Positions 1-11,351 of a stretch of 64,000 bases of DNA are shown piece by piece (positions within the stretch are counted from its first letter, which is position 1; every line of letters starts with the position of its first letter). The notes beneath the pieces are model-generated. The model was given only the letters and a program-made list of their open reading frames with translations. It did not search any database and was not told the DNA's origin. The translations under genes and the position numbers were made by a program. The DNA lies in contig CAWFFV010000058.1 of assembly GCA_963814985.1 (NCBI GenBank), positions 101,845 through 165,844 of the forward strand. Reading direction: 5' to 3'. Source of the stretch: CAWFFV01 sp963814985 (GTDB lineage Bacteria > Chloroflexota > Ktedonobacteria > Ktedonobacterales > Ktedonobacteraceae).

Positions 1-2230
1 AGAGATTATTCGTGCTTGGAATGCTAGTACTGGAGATGTTTGCAATCGCATGAATAATTGCCTGACGGAATACTTTTGCTCCTTGCGTATCCCATGAACC
101 TCTTGCAGGCAGGATGCCCTGTGCCAGCACGGTTTTGATTGCCTGGGTGACAATCAAGGCACAATCATTTGCGCTTGCGGTATATGGTCCATAATCGCTA
201 TATCCAGATGAGACGTAGTTTGTTTTGAACTGCTGCATTGTGGGCGTATCCTCAAAAGGAGTAGCTGTGAAAATCGGTCCTCCTCCCTCTCCCTGTACCG
301 CCTGAACAAAACTATCGAGCATAATGCCTGCGCCAGCTGACAAAAGCCGCATTGCTGAAGTTGTGGTACTTGAGCCATTGCCGCTTTCACATTTGCCGCT
401 GCTGGCATGGTACCAGCGAAGAAAACGACGTCAGGACTCGTATTTGCAGGAAGCATTTGAAACTGATCACATACTGCTGGGCACTGAAATCACTGGGGGC
501 ATTAGCTGAACCAACGAAAGTACCACCAGCACTTCTGCCATGCTGTAGCGAACAATTGTTGAAGAAACTCACTATAAAGATCCTGACTATTGTAGACCAC
601 ATAGGCCGTTTGATAAGATCGTGGTGCACTTGTGAGGAATTTGGCCAATACATTTACTTCAAGGTCGTCAGTTGTTGGAAGACGAAAGTATGTGACCTGA
701 CCCTTATCAGGATGAAGTGTTGGGAGCAAGTCGTCAATGCCTGTACAGCCTGTCTCTGGAGTATCTTTGGTCAGGCAAGGGTTGGTATTAGCCGGGCTAA
801 TCTGTGCGATAGGAGCGGCATTTGTTACCGGAATTTCTTGTTCTGCTACACTGCTATTGTATGGTCCGATGATAGCAGCCGTTAACCCATCCTTAATTGC
901 TTCTGTGACATTCGCCGTTCCTAACTTGGGGTCGGATTGATCATCGAAGAAATCCTGGTTGGGGTCAGATTATTATCGAAGAAGATTGGTTTATATTCTA
1001 TGGTATACCCTGGGATACTGACTTGATCGAGAGCGAATTTTGCCCCATCGGCTATTGGCAGTCCGCTACTTGCAGATGTTCCCGACAATGGCAGATCGAC
1101 GGCAATTTTGATCACATGGGAGTGTGGAAAGGTGTCGGAAGTGATATCGGGACTTGTCGTGTGAGGAAAGGGAATTACCCTAAAGATTATTTCTCCTCCA
1201 ATCAGCATTACAACGAGAATAATACTAGCGATCTGCCATCCCCACTTCTCCACCAAGGCGGAGGAGGTGGTATTGTAGGACCTGGACGTGATGTGGAAAG
1301 GGCTGGGATCCCAGGATTTGGTGATGATGCGGGCATTGTGTCTCCTATCGGTTTTATCCCAGGATTGGTGGTGATGCAGGCACTGTGTCTCCTATTGGTG
1401 GAGTTCCGTATACCGTAGGGGCTATTTCAGGTTCAATTGCTTTTTGAGGGCAGTCAATAGTTCTTCGGCGGATTGATAGCGTTCTGGCGGATCATTTTCA
1501 ATGTTTTAAGCACAATCTGTCGATTTCGAGAGAGGCTGTACTGATTAAAGTATCGTGGTCCTGAGGTATGCTTCTGACCTGAGATGCTGAGGTATATCAA
1601 TCCCTATTGTTTCGCTGTAAATGGTTGTTCTCCTGTTAGCATTTGATAGAGGATCAACACCAATACTATATATATCGCTTTGGTATGTCGCTTTCCCTTC
1701 TATTAGTTCTGGTGCCATATATTCTAGTGTTCCCATCTCCTTTATCGCTTGGATCTGTTAATTGTGTGACGATGGAAGTAATAGTATGGCCATCTGCTAA
1801 AATTTTGACAATGCCAAAGTCGGAAAGACAGGTTACCATCTTCCTCAAACAAGATATTACTCAGGCTTGATATCTCTGTGGATGAAGTCTATTTTGTTAT
1901 GAATATAACTTAATGCGTCAAGAAGCAGGATAGCAAAGTGGCAAGAATTTCTGCGTTGGAGAAAACTCATGCCGCTTGGAAGTTTATTTCCAGAGATCCC
2001 CTTCTAAGTAAGGCATAATGATGTAACACAAAGGTCTTATCGGAGCCTTGCTTGAAATCGATACGCTAGAAAGAATATTCGGGATGTTTACCGAACTGCC
2101 CATGTCTCTGCCTCACGAAAAGGCGTTGTACGATGTTCTGCGAAGCTGTTCATGTTCGCAGTCTGCAATATTTTCATTGCCGCTATAGATGCAATTGGAT
2201 AGACATTGGCAAGATCAAGTCTTGACATCT
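1..2230 (-). pseudogene. Decayed receptor-type Ser/Thr protein kinase (kinase + TM + periplasmic-binding-protein-like domain)
   Basis: Read on the minus strand, pieces in shifting frames line up in the order of one protein. An N-lobe piece with AMKIL lies near 2180-2150. The catalytic loop FIHRDIKPE lies near 1895-1860 and is followed by a frame break. SDFGIVKIL and GTLEYMAPELIEG (about 1848-1690) are the activation segment. A membrane helix (IASIILVVMLIGGEIIF) lies near 1235-1180. After it comes an outside domain resembling branched-chain amino acid ABC binding proteins: VDLPLSGTSA near 1090 and YGPYTASANDCALIV near 190. The gene continues past position 1. A kinase with an extracellular ligand-binding sensor is the likely ancestral role. 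At least four frame changes and in-frame stops make it non-functional as written. Confident in kinase identity, moderate for the sensor domain. Confidence 0.7.
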
Positions 2231-2786
2231 CACTTATAGCTATTCTTTCATTGACGATACCCCTACTGTCGACCGATTAAACTATCGTCCATCATTCGTT
2301 CCATCCTTGATGATATTATCTGTAACATCCATCTTTTGTATCCTATAAAATCCAAGATGGAAAATGGGAGAGATACATAAACATATTGCATAGCAAATAC
2401 GTCTTTGACAAGTATATACCAAAGATTAGAAGGATAGCATATAATACTTGCAGTAAACAGCCATATTATACTATATCGAAAATAAGCTGTGAATTATTCA
2501 CTTACTTACCCTTCAAAATATAGTGGCTTGAAATCTAGCACATTCTTCTGATTATGGGGTTGTGTGGGTTACACCGTAATCCACACAACCCCATGAAACG
2601 GCACTAAAAATATGTATCTTTTATTGGTCATGACACACTTTTGTCATAGTCTGGCACAGGTACTTCCCTATACTTAAACAAAATACTTAAATTGAGTAAA
2701 GCACTGCAATATCCTCATATCCACAGAAAACAACACAGGATAGCGCCAGACACGGGGATGGTGGTAACTGACAAAGGATACACAGG
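2231..2786. other. AT-rich non-coding stretch upstream of the FG-GAP giant gene
   Basis: No open frame with coding character was seen on either strand. It holds one near-perfect hairpin (2556-2592, listed separately) and presumably the promoter of the gene starting at 2787. No convincing -35/-10 pair could be chosen by eye. Confidence 0.4.
2556..2592. repeat. Near-perfect 17-bp inverted repeat with 3-nt loop
   Basis: Arms GGGGTTGTGTGGGTTAC and GTAATCCACACAACCCC are complementary except for one G-T pair and are separated by ACC. The arm contains the word GTGGGTT found in the cores of the palindromic elements elsewhere in the window. It could be a relic core, an operator or a terminator; no conserved element ends flank it. 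Confidence 0.5.
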
Positions 2787-5700
2787 ATGGCAACTTCAAC
2801 CACAGACCTTCAAGACGCTCTCAGGCTAGGGCTTTCCGTCGTTTCCGAGTTATGGAACCGTAAAGCCAAAAACTGGGTGACCAGCGTATGTGCAGCCGAT
2901 ATCGATAATGATGGAGACATTGAAATTATTGCCGGGTCACGTGATGGGCGTATCTGCGTACTTACCAAGCGCGGAGATGATAAATGGGAACGTATTGTTG
3001 GAAGAAAAGAATGGGTGGGAACTGTTGCCTGCTTGCCTGACATCGAAGGACGCGAAACCGCTGCACGTATTATTGCTGGGGCACGTGATGGGAGAATTTA
3101 TGCTTTTGACAAAGAAGGTAAAACCGCTGGTCCTGATGGTCAGACCTACCCTTTTGGCAAGAATGGGAGGGCTGTTGACGGTAAGAAGGAGCCTGCTGCT
3201 CTCTGGCATCGCTGTGGTCAGGTTATTCGCCAGATTGTCGTAACCCCTGAGAACAGACCTGTGGTCATTGTTGGCTCAGAAGATCGTGGCGTCTATGCGC
3301 TCGACGCACAAACGGGAGAGTTGTGCTGGTCGTTCTGTACTAATGGCTGGGTACGAGCCGTCTTTGCCTGTGATATTGACAACGATGGGCAAATAGAAAT
3401 CCTGGTTGGCTCCGGTGACCATCATCTCTACATACTGAATAGTGATGGCCATTGCATTGGAAAGAAGAATATCGGACGGCAAATTTATACACTTTTTGCC
3501 ACGGATGTCGATCAGGATGGCGTCGTAGAGATTCTGCTGGGGACCGACGGAAAAGATCTGCTTGCGCTTACGCCTGCGCTCGAAGAGAAATGGTGTCGCA
3601 CATTTGATAACCGCTTGCTCACCCTCTATGTGAGCGACCTGGACAAAGATGGACAGAACGAGATTATTGCAGGCTCGGAAGATAAGCATCTCTATTTTCT
3701 CGATCAGCAGGGCAACGTCATCTGGAGACATAATGTGGGCTATCGTGTCTTCAGCGTCTATGCCATTGATTATGATAATGACGGTCTGATTGAGGTCCTG
3801 GCAGGTTCGGAAGATACCAGAGTTCATGCCTTCCGTGTGCAGTTGATCAAAGACCTGGACAAAAGAATTCGTCGTTGCTATCAGGCCTTGAGAAAACCCG
3901 CGTTAGCAAACCTGACCGAACTTCCCCTGGCGGAACATGCGCTCCTGTGCGATATCTTAAAAGAGGATATCACACAACATACTATGTTGAAGCGTGTGAC
4001 ACTCAAACATATAGAGCATTTGCTGGAAAAGAAGGAATATACCCAGGCACTCTCCGATCTACTTGACCTGGAACAGCAAAAAGTGCAGGTGCTCTGGCGC
4101 AAAGATACGGTGGGACATGTGCGCACCCTTTGCTTTGGTGATATCTCAGGTGACCTGAAGCGCGAAATTATTGTGGGTACTGCTGAAGGCAATATTCAGG
4201 CATTTAACACCGCCAGTCGTTCTCTCTGGTCGCTCCATCTCAGTAGACAGCATCTTGGTGGAAAAATTCTGGCCGTCCAGAGTGGCTATGTGGATCATGG
4301 CAAGTGGGAAGAAATCATTGCTTGCTCCTCTGACCATCATCTGTATCTTGTCAGTGGAGTGAGTCATATAAGTGGTACCAGGCAGATCAGAGCGTTGCCA
4401 CATGTCAAACGTGATCCGTACATTGATGAGTGGATGTCCAGCATCTACGTCTCAGCCCCTGACAGACAGGGTCCGGTCGAGATTATTGTTGGAACGGAAG
4501 ATAAGAAACTCCGTTTCTATGATGGCAAACTGGATGCTCCCTACAAAACCATCCATACTCCGCAAGGAATCAAAATAGTCTGTGCTCATGAACCAGCCCC
4601 TCATGAGGAGAATGTTCCTGAGATCATTGCAGGAAGTATTGAGAACACCGTTTATGCCTATCGGCGCAGTGGAGATCTCCTATGGACATACAAGACTCAG
4701 GATCGCGTGCGGGCCATCTGTATCAAAGATATCGATGGGGATGGCAAGATTGAGATTGTGATTGGCTCTGAAGATCGCAATGTACATGTTCTGGATAGTG
4801 CAGGTCATCTCAAGTGGCGTCACTATACGCCGCACCGAGTTTTGGCAGTGGAAGTTGCTGACATAGATCACGATGGCAAAATGGAGATCTTACTGGGTTG
4901 TGGTGATGGATATCTGTATGTGCTCAGCCGTGATGGGGACCTGTTGTGGAAGTATCGCTCGAATGATCGTGTTCGTGTGGTAGTAGTGGAAGATATCGAT
5001 GATGATGATGATGTCGAGATTGCGGTCGGGTCGGAAGATCAGTTGGAAATGTTGCAGGTGGTGAATCAACAACAGGTGCGCAAACTGATCCAGCACTGTT
5101 GGACTGCACTGCAACAGGAGCAACCTGTTGCAGTGATCATCGAAAGCTTGCTCAAACATTCTGATGCCGCCTTGCGTGCCTTCGCACTTAGCAAATACGC
5201 CGAGCAGGGACCGGATTTTGCAGTCCTTGAAAGCTTCATTAAAGATAGCTCTGTTGAGGTGCGTAAGGTCCTTCTACGTGTGGTCATGACCAGATATGCG
5301 ACCAATCCGCAAGGAGCGCGTCAGTTGCTCACACAGCTCTCTATGGATACTGATCAGGAGGTCCGTCAGACCTTTATTGAGTCACTTCATCTATTGATGC
5401 GTAGCGACTGGGAACTAGGATTTGAGTACCTGGAGCGTTTCTCGCGCAATATTGATCGCTTTGTTCGCCGCAGTGTGACTAGAAAGCTGCACCAACTGAT
5501 TGACATTCCCCATGAGAAATCCAAGGACAGGATGTTCGACTTATTGCTCATGGTCGCCCAGGATGAAGAGTCAGAGTGGATACGACAAGAAGCGGCGCGT
5601 ACCCTGGCGCATTTTCTTGACTCCCATCCTGGGGATCTGCTCCTTCGTCTCTACACCTTTATTGTCAAAGGGATTAGTCATGCTGTCTTAAAACAAATCG

Positions 5701-7750
5701 TCCATAATGCCACTACTCCTAGCGTACAGCACCTCTTTAGCGCCATCGTTCCCTTGCTCACGGGTTTGAACGAAGATAATGTACTGGAGCGTGTAGAGCA
5801 GGCCGTCAAGGCTTTTGATGAGACGCAATCGCTCCGACTTGGTACCGATACCTGGCTGATCTATAACGAAGTATATCGTCTTGTAAATGCCTGTACAATT
5901 GATGAGATTGCTCGCTATCAATGTACGCTGGACCAGAAACAGTTTGCTCCTGACAATGAACATGCGCTGACGATCTTACGCATCTGTGATCATTTCAGTA
6001 CGATTACACGTGTCCTCAAACTTTACTTGCGGCGTGATAGCCTCAACGATCGTCTGAGCAGTTTGCTAGAGGCCATCAATAATATCAATGTCATGCACAA
6101 ATTTGTTGAGCGTGAGTATAGTGCCCCTTTACTTGGTGAGCCGATGTTGTTCCTACCAGACCGCCAGATCTTCAATATTTTGCTTAAGCGCTGGCGCAAT
6201 ATTGTAGAGGTACAACTGAGCGAACTACGAGGGAAAGTGGAACTCAAAGTAGAGCTACAGACGAAGAATGCTCGACATGAGGAGCAGGTGGGTGTGTTGC
6301 TTGTTGTCAGCAACAGGGGGCGCAGTTCAGCAAATAACGTCAAAGTCTCACTGTTGCAGAAAAGTGATGATTTTGACGTTCTGGGAAAGAATTCACTGGA
6401 AACCGAAGTCATCTTCTTTAAAGAAGAAAAAGAATTTGAATTCGTTATCAGTCCGCATGTGAACGCATTGGATCTGGTTTTTGAGGTCGTCTACGATGAT
6501 GCCGAAGCTCAGATGAAAGACTTCCTCTTTGGTGATCGGTTAGAACTCCAAACATCAGACCAGGATTTCAGATATATCCCAAATCCGTATTCTACCGGTA
6601 CACCAACGCAAGAGAGCCATATGTTCTATGGTCGTGAGGCGGATATCGAGTTTTTGAAAGATAACCTGACACGGACAGCGGCCAAAACCGTGATCATCCT
6701 CTATGGTCAGCGACGTTCTGGTAAGACAACCCTTCTTCTCCATCTGGTCAACGCACCCGTTCTGGATGCACATATCCCAGTCCTCATTGACATGCAAAGA
6801 GTGTCCTACGGTATTACTGCCAGCAAATTTCTGTACACAATAGCCTCCTCCATCTTTCAAGCCCTGAAGAAGAAAGGGATCATTGTGCGCCAGCCCGAGT
6901 CTAAAGACTTTGCGACCGACCCGACCTTTGCCTTTGACACATTTTTGGATGATGTGGAGGCCAATCTGAATGAACAACGCATTATCTTGCTCATTGATGA
7001 ATTTGAAGTGTTGGAGGAACAGGTTGCCAAAAAAAGCTGGAACCAGAAATTTTTCAGTATCTGCGCAGTTTGATGCAGCATCGTTCAAGTATCAATTTTC
7101 TGCTCTCCGGTGTTCATACGATTGAGCAACTCACCAGGGGCTACTGGTCAGTTTTCTTCAATATTGCTCGTCATCATAAAGTCTCAAAGCTCAATGAAAA
7201 GGGAGCCGAAGACCTGATCAAAAAATCGGTGGAGGGATATCTTGAATATGAGCCACATGCCGTCAAAAAGATTCGCCAGCTGACGGCAGACCAGCCCTAT
7301 CTGATCCATCTCATCTGCCGATATCTGGTCGATCATTGTAATGATCGGCGCAAAGCATATGTGACTATCAATGATGTCAATATTATCTTGCGCGAAGTCA
7401 TGCAGACCGGCCAATTTCATTTCAACTGGGTCTGGGAAAAGATATCGCGAGAAGAACGCATTGCCCTGGCAGTTGTGAATGAGGGTGGAAAAGAAGAAGG
7501 GCGGCCTTTGTCTCTCGTTGAGATTGAGGATATTTATCGTCACTATCTGCTTCCTTTTAAACGTGAACATGTATTGACGGCATTACGTGCTCTCATTCAA
7601 GCCGACATAGTAGAGGAGGTATTGGATGATACAAGAGAAAGCGTCTCTGATGGTGTGCGTTTTAAAGTACCTGTTGGTCTGATTCGTCGATGGTTGCTAA
7701 AAGAGAAACCCCTGGAGTCTGTTGTGCGTGAGGAGAGTCATGCTCAATGA
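2787..7750 (+). CDS. Giant FG-GAP/VCBS-repeat + HEAT + P-loop NTPase protein (frameshifted at an A7 run)
   Basis: About 1,650 residues once the frames are joined. Residues ~20-770 hold about eleven FG-GAP-like repeats of the form D-x-D-x-D-G-x-x-E-I-x-x-G-S-x-D (DIDNDGDIEIIAGS, SDLDKDGQNEIIAGS, KDIDGDGKIEIVIGS), expected to form calcium-binding beta-propellers. A helical linker (~365-430) splits the set in two. Residues ~780-1010 look like HEAT repeats. An Ig-like strand region follows (~1140-1250), then an ATPase with Walker A GQRRSGKTTLL (~1306) and Walker B ILLIDEFE (~1399). There is no signal peptide, so it is probably cytoplasmic. The first frame ends at 7073; the ATPase resumes in the -1 frame (MQHRSSINFLLSG) after AAAAAAA at 7029-7035 and ends at 7750 with a winged-helix-like tail. 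Inferred role: STAND-like sensor or signalling NTPase. The substrate is unknown. Confidence 0.75.
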
Positions 7751-7789
7751 ATGAAGGAGGAGTTGGTATGATCTGGAAGGAGTAATATT

Positions 7790-8518
7790 ATGGATTGGCT
7801 ACGCATTTTAGGAAGCATTATCTTTATCGATCTTGTGCTTAGCGGAGATAATGCTCTGGTGATAGGGGGGGTTGCAGCTGGCATACGCCCAGGTCTACGC
7901 TGGCTGGCATATGTTATAGGTGGAGGGGGAGCCATCATCGTGCGAATTAGCCTGACCTATTTCTTTACAATTCTCCTGCACTTCCCCTTTTTACAGGCTC
8001 TAGGAGCCGTTATTCTTATGATTGTTACGGTCCGATTGCTCTTGCAAGTGGAAACAGAAGAAACGGAATGCGCTGAAGACGAGGAAAAACCAAAGACAAT
8101 CTTGCAAAAGCCAGGTTTTGCACGCTATTTGCCCAGGAACGGTATGATTGTAGCCATACTGACAATCCTGGCCGCCGATATTACCACTAGCCTGGATAAC
8201 ATCATTGCTATTGCATCGCTGGCAAAGCAGGACGTATTTCTACTGGTGGTAGGCTTGCTTTTGAGTATCTTGCTGCTCTTGATTGGGAGTGCTCTGATTG
8301 CCAAACTCATAGAGCGTCTCTCCTGGGTGATGCTACTTGCAGCGATTGTGTTGACTGTGACAGCCGCACAGATGTTTTTGCAGGATGAGCAACTCTTATC
8401 TGTATTACACACTCCCTCCATCTGGTGGATCATGCTGGTCTATGCCGTGGCCTTCGCTGTGATCCTTCGTCCCACATATATCTGGTATTGCAATCACCGG
8501 AATATACTCTACAGATAA
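7790..8518 (+). CDS. TerC/YjbE-family integral membrane protein
   Basis: 242 residues, multi-pass. The N-terminus has the family signature IDLVLSGDNALVIGG, and the second half repeats it as DITTSLDNIIAIASLA; these acidic membrane motifs are typical of TerC and YjbE-type proteins, linked to metal (manganese) export or tellurite resistance. An acidic loop (residues ~88-100) separates the halves. The start is supported by GGAAGGAG seven bases upstream. It lies 39 bases after the giant FG-GAP gene on the same strand, so co-transcription is plausible. The specific ion is not readable from sequence. Confidence 0.85.
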   Translation: MDWLRILGSIIFIDLVLSGDNALVIGGVAAGIRPGLRWLAYVIGGGGAIIVRISLTYFFTILLHFPFLQALGAVILMIVTVRLLLQVETEETECAEDEEKPKTILQKPGFARYLPRNGMIVAILTILAADITTSLDNIIAIASLAKQDVFLLVVGLLLSILLLLIGSALIAKLIERLSWVMLLAAIVLTVTAAQMFLQDEQLLSVLHTPSIWWIMLVYAVAFAVILRPTYIWYCNHRNILYR

Positions 8519-8924
8519 TTTTTCTCCTCTTCGCAGGGATGCGAAGATTGGATAAGCTGACCATCCATCCCTGCAAATCAACAGGCCATACACAGCTTGA
8601 CGTACCTGATGCAATAAAAGATCTGCCAGGCTTCTGTCTCTGGTCGCAACTACTCAGGTCCCTTTTCCTGATTCCTCAGCGCCTGAGGCGCTTCGCTGAC
8701 TATGTTGTTGGAGGTGGCAGAGTTTGCGACGCAAACTCTGCCACCTCCAACAACATGAGAGCGAGCCACCACAGGTGGCGAGGAGGCCTGAGTAGTTACA
8801 AAATTTCATGGTTGGAGCAGTCACGTCTGGCACTAATTTGTCACTCTGTATTTCTCATCTGGCACAGCCTATAGACTACGATGTGACCAGAACGTTAGAG
8901 GTCATTAGACACTGAGGAAATACT
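8519..8924. other. Intergenic region containing a palindromic element
   Basis: Behind the TerC-family gene is a short inverted repeat (GCAGGGATG ... CATCCCTGC, about 8537-8576) that may end transcription. The palindromic element 8648-8799 follows, then ~125 bases of leader for the kinase gene. No coding signal. Confidence 0.5.
8648..8799. repeat. Palindromic element copy A
   Basis: The ends are AACTACTCAGGTCCC on the left and its complement CCTGAGTAGTT on the right. Inside are TGATTCCTCAGCGCC and a hairpin GCCACCACAGGTGGC. The centre (8702-8756) is a perfect 55-nt palindrome with 27-bp arms around TTTGCGACGCAAA. This core sequence is unlike those of the other copies (rich in GTTGGAGGTGGC). 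It sits between two plus-strand genes. Confidence 0.85.
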
Positions 8925-9941
8925 TTGATGAGCACCGCAAACGCCGTTACTACAGCAATTCTTCCAGGTCAGCAATTGGGCAACTATCGCCTCCTCCAAC
9001 TACTGGGGAAGGGTGGCTCTGCGCATGTTTATCTGGGTGAACATCTCTCCCTCGGTACGCGTGTCGCGATCAAAGTATTTCATACATTCTCTGAAAGTAC
9101 CGCGTCGGAGCATCTGCATGCGGAAGCACAGATTATGGCCCGTCTGAACCATGCACATATCGTCCGTGAACTAGAATTTGGTATCGAGAAGACAACAGCC
9201 TTTCTTGTTATGGAATATGCAGAGCATGGCACGTTACGCAACCGTTATCCCAGGGGTTCAAAGCTTCCGCTGGCTACAATTGTGAAGTATGTCAAGCAAA
9301 TTGCCGATGCGTTGCAATATCTCCATCATCATGGATTGATCCATCGGGATATCAAGCCTGATAATCTGCTCCTGACGCAGGATAATCAGATCTTGCTCAG
9401 TGATTTTGGCATTGCAACAAGCGTCCAGGATGGCAGTGATGCAAGTAGATATGATGTTTCTGGTACGGCACGCTATATGGCTCCTGAGCAATTTCACGGC
9501 AAACCATGCATTGCCAGTGACCAGTACGCCCTGGGTGCTGTTGTCTACGAATGGTTATGTGGGGAAGCACCTTTCAATGGCAGTTATTGGGAGCTTGTAC
9601 ATCAGCATCTTCAGGTGCTACCATCTGCTTTCTGTGAAAAAGGAACGGTGTTATCTGAAGCTATAGAGAACGTTGTGCTAAAAGCTCTTGCCAAAGATCC
9701 GGCCCAACGCTTTAACTGCATACAGGAATTTGCCGATGCTCTGGAGGCTGCATACCTGCAATCTCTAGAGAAATGTGCACTTTTGCGTAGCTGGCAATTG
9801 TGGCAACCACAACTCAAACAAGACAATCGCTATCCGGTACTGCGTACTCGGCGACATAAAACACAGGATCACAAATTTGTTGCTAACATGATCACTTTTC
9901 TGCCGCTAACGCCCACCATCCAGAAGTTCATAAGGTGCTAA
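8925..9941 (+). CDS. Soluble Hanks-type Ser/Thr protein kinase
   Basis: 338 residues. All kinase landmarks are intact: glycine loop LGKGGSAHVY (~28-37), VAIK lysine (~50), catalytic HRDIKPDN (~140), DFG (~160), ARYMAPEQF (~184) and SDQYALGAVVYEWL. The kinase domain ends near residue 280. The remaining ~60 residues are basic and have no clear membrane helix, unlike many PknB relatives. It is expected to phosphorylate Ser/Thr in unknown targets. It stands alone, preceded by element A and followed by a strong terminator. Two adjacent ATG codons begin the frame (8925 and 8928) and either could be used. Confidence 0.9.
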   Translation: MMSTANAVTTAILPGQQLGNYRLLQLLGKGGSAHVYLGEHLSLGTRVAIKVFHTFSESTASEHLHAEAQIMARLNHAHIVRELEFGIEKTTAFLVMEYAEHGTLRNRYPRGSKLPLATIVKYVKQIADALQYLHHHGLIHRDIKPDNLLLTQDNQILLSDFGIATSVQDGSDASRYDVSGTARYMAPEQFHGKPCIASDQYALGAVVYEWLCGEAPFNGSYWELVHQHLQVLPSAFCEKGTVLSEAIENVVLKALAKDPAQRFNCIQEFADALEAAYLQSLEKCALLRSWQLWQPQLKQDNRYPVLRTRRHKTQDHKFVANMITFLPLTPTIQKFIRC

Positions 9942-9977
9942 GTACAGGTTATCATGTCCAGGATTATTTTCTCAAGC

Positions 9978-10018
9978 AAAAAGCAAGCTTTCCTTTGAGA
10001 AGTGAAAGCCTGCTTTTT
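9978..10018. terminator. Bidirectional rho-independent terminator
   Basis: Arms AAAAAGCAAGCTTTC and GAAAGCCTGCTTTTT form a 15-bp stem with one mismatch, an 11-nt loop, and a T run on one side and an A run on the other. It lies between the converging kinase (+) and phospholipase D-like gene (-), so it can serve both. Confidence 0.85.
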
Positions 10019-10056
10019 TATGTGCTAACGAGGTTTATCCCTGGTGATATACCAGT

Positions 10057-11112
10057 TTAAACACTCTGAGAGACACCCCAATCTGTCTGGAACGTCTGTT
10101 GTAGTGTCGTAATTACCGTCTGGTCCGTAATGAGAACGCCCAGCTCTCGATTATTATCCAATGAGTTGGTAGAAATGTTCTCGGACCCAACAAACGCTTG
10201 TGTGCCATCGACGACAATGATTTTTGCATGCATGTAGAGATGGTGATCTTCTTCAACCTGTGCTCCCCCGGCTTTAATCGTGCTAATGCCGGCACTGTTG
10301 GAGTCGGTTGAGCCACTGGGCGCAGGCAGAATCACCTGCACCTGTACACCACGTTGTGCCGCGCTGGAGATTGCCGCTTCGACACTGCTATCCTGCATCT
10401 CTTCACCTTCGATAATCAGTGAAGTCTGAGCACTATTGATCAGTGCGGTCAGGTCAGAACGCGAGTTGTCAGGGCTAACCACCAGATTGGGATCGGTGAT
10501 CTGGGGCTGAGTGCGATTCCAGTCAGCATTGAAGATATCAATGGCACCTTGCACATCCTCGGGTGTGGTATCAATAATTCCGTATTCGCGATTTTTGCCA
10601 TTGAGTGCCGAGAATGAAAGATTAGGGGTCATGATGTAAGCTGTTGTACCATCGATAATCATCCCTTTTTCATGGGTAAAAACAAATGCCGGGCTTGACA
10701 CTTCAACAGTTGCACCAGCTGTCTTCAATGCCTTGAGTGTTGATGTAGGTGCACTGCTACCAAAGGGATGTGGATCTAGCATCACTCGTACATCCAGATG
10801 TTTTTTCGCTGCACTTTTCAGTGCACTGATGACATTCTTGTCACTCAGAATGTATAGCTCTATCCAGATGGACGTATGGGCGTTGTTAATAGCATTGAGA
10901 ATGACTTGCTCACCGGCATCAGGCTCTACAAAAACGCTCACTGTCTGTGTTCCTGCAAGGTGGGCTTTTGCTGTAGAGTGAATAGTTGATGTAGCAGCTA
11001 GTACAAAGCCCGTACTACTGCTTAAGCGGGCAAAAGTTGCGAGGACAACGAGAAGAATTGCTACGAGAAGAGAGCAAATAACCATTTTACGTTTGTTTGC
11101 GGCACGATGCAT
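10057..11112 (-). CDS. Secreted or anchored phospholipase D-like protein (two HKD motifs)
   Basis: 351 residues. The N-terminus has a basic stretch and a hydrophobic helix (residues ~10-38), so the protein is exported or anchored. Two H-x-K-(x)4-D motifs are present: HEKGMIIDGTTAY in the first half and HAKIIVVDGTQAFVGSENIS in the second. These give the paired active site of the phospholipase D/cardiolipin synthase superfamily. Each is followed by an N(L/I)S turn. Substrate could be a phospholipid or a nucleic acid; the family alone does not decide. AGGAGGAAACC precedes the ATG. It is transcribed alone and converges with the kinase gene. Confidence 0.88.
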   Translation of the reverse strand: MHRAANKRKMVICSLLVAILLVVLATFARLSSSTGFVLAATSTIHSTAKAHLAGTQTVSVFVEPDAGEQVILNAINNAHTSIWIELYILSDKNVISALKSAAKKHLDVRVMLDPHPFGSSAPTSTLKALKTAGATVEVSSPAFVFTHEKGMIIDGTTAYIMTPNLSFSALNGKNREYGIIDTTPEDVQGAIDIFNADWNRTQPQITDPNLVVSPDNSRSDLTALINSAQTSLIIEGEEMQDSSVEAAISSAAQRGVQVQVILPAPSGSTDSNSAGISTIKAGGAQVEEDHHLYMHAKIIVVDGTQAFVGSENISTNSLDNNRELGVLITDQTVITTLQQTFQTDWGVSQSV

Positions 11113-11238
11113 GGTTTCCTCCTGAAGACATATGGATAGCAGGACATATGGTGGGATTTTGGCACCCTGATGATAGAATACATGAGATATGTTAAATTTT
11201 TGTTAAAAAAGCTATTAAGCAGCAAACAAAAAGAGTGA

Positions 11239-11291
11239 GGGAGAAGGATAACTCACAGGGATCAAGATCCCTTATGTGCTTTCCTTCTCCC
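11239..11291 (-). terminator. Nested hairpin terminator behind the RND exporter
   Basis: Outer arms GGGAGAAGGA and TCCTTCTCCC enclose inner arms AGGGATC and GATCCCT. On the minus strand a T-rich run (CTTTTTG) follows. It lies 60 bases after the RND stop codon and before the PLD-like gene. Confidence 0.6.
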
Positions 11292-11351
11292 CCAAACTTA
11301 CAAAGGAGAAAATCAAGGTCGGTGGTTGTATTGCATTATGTAATCACTTAT

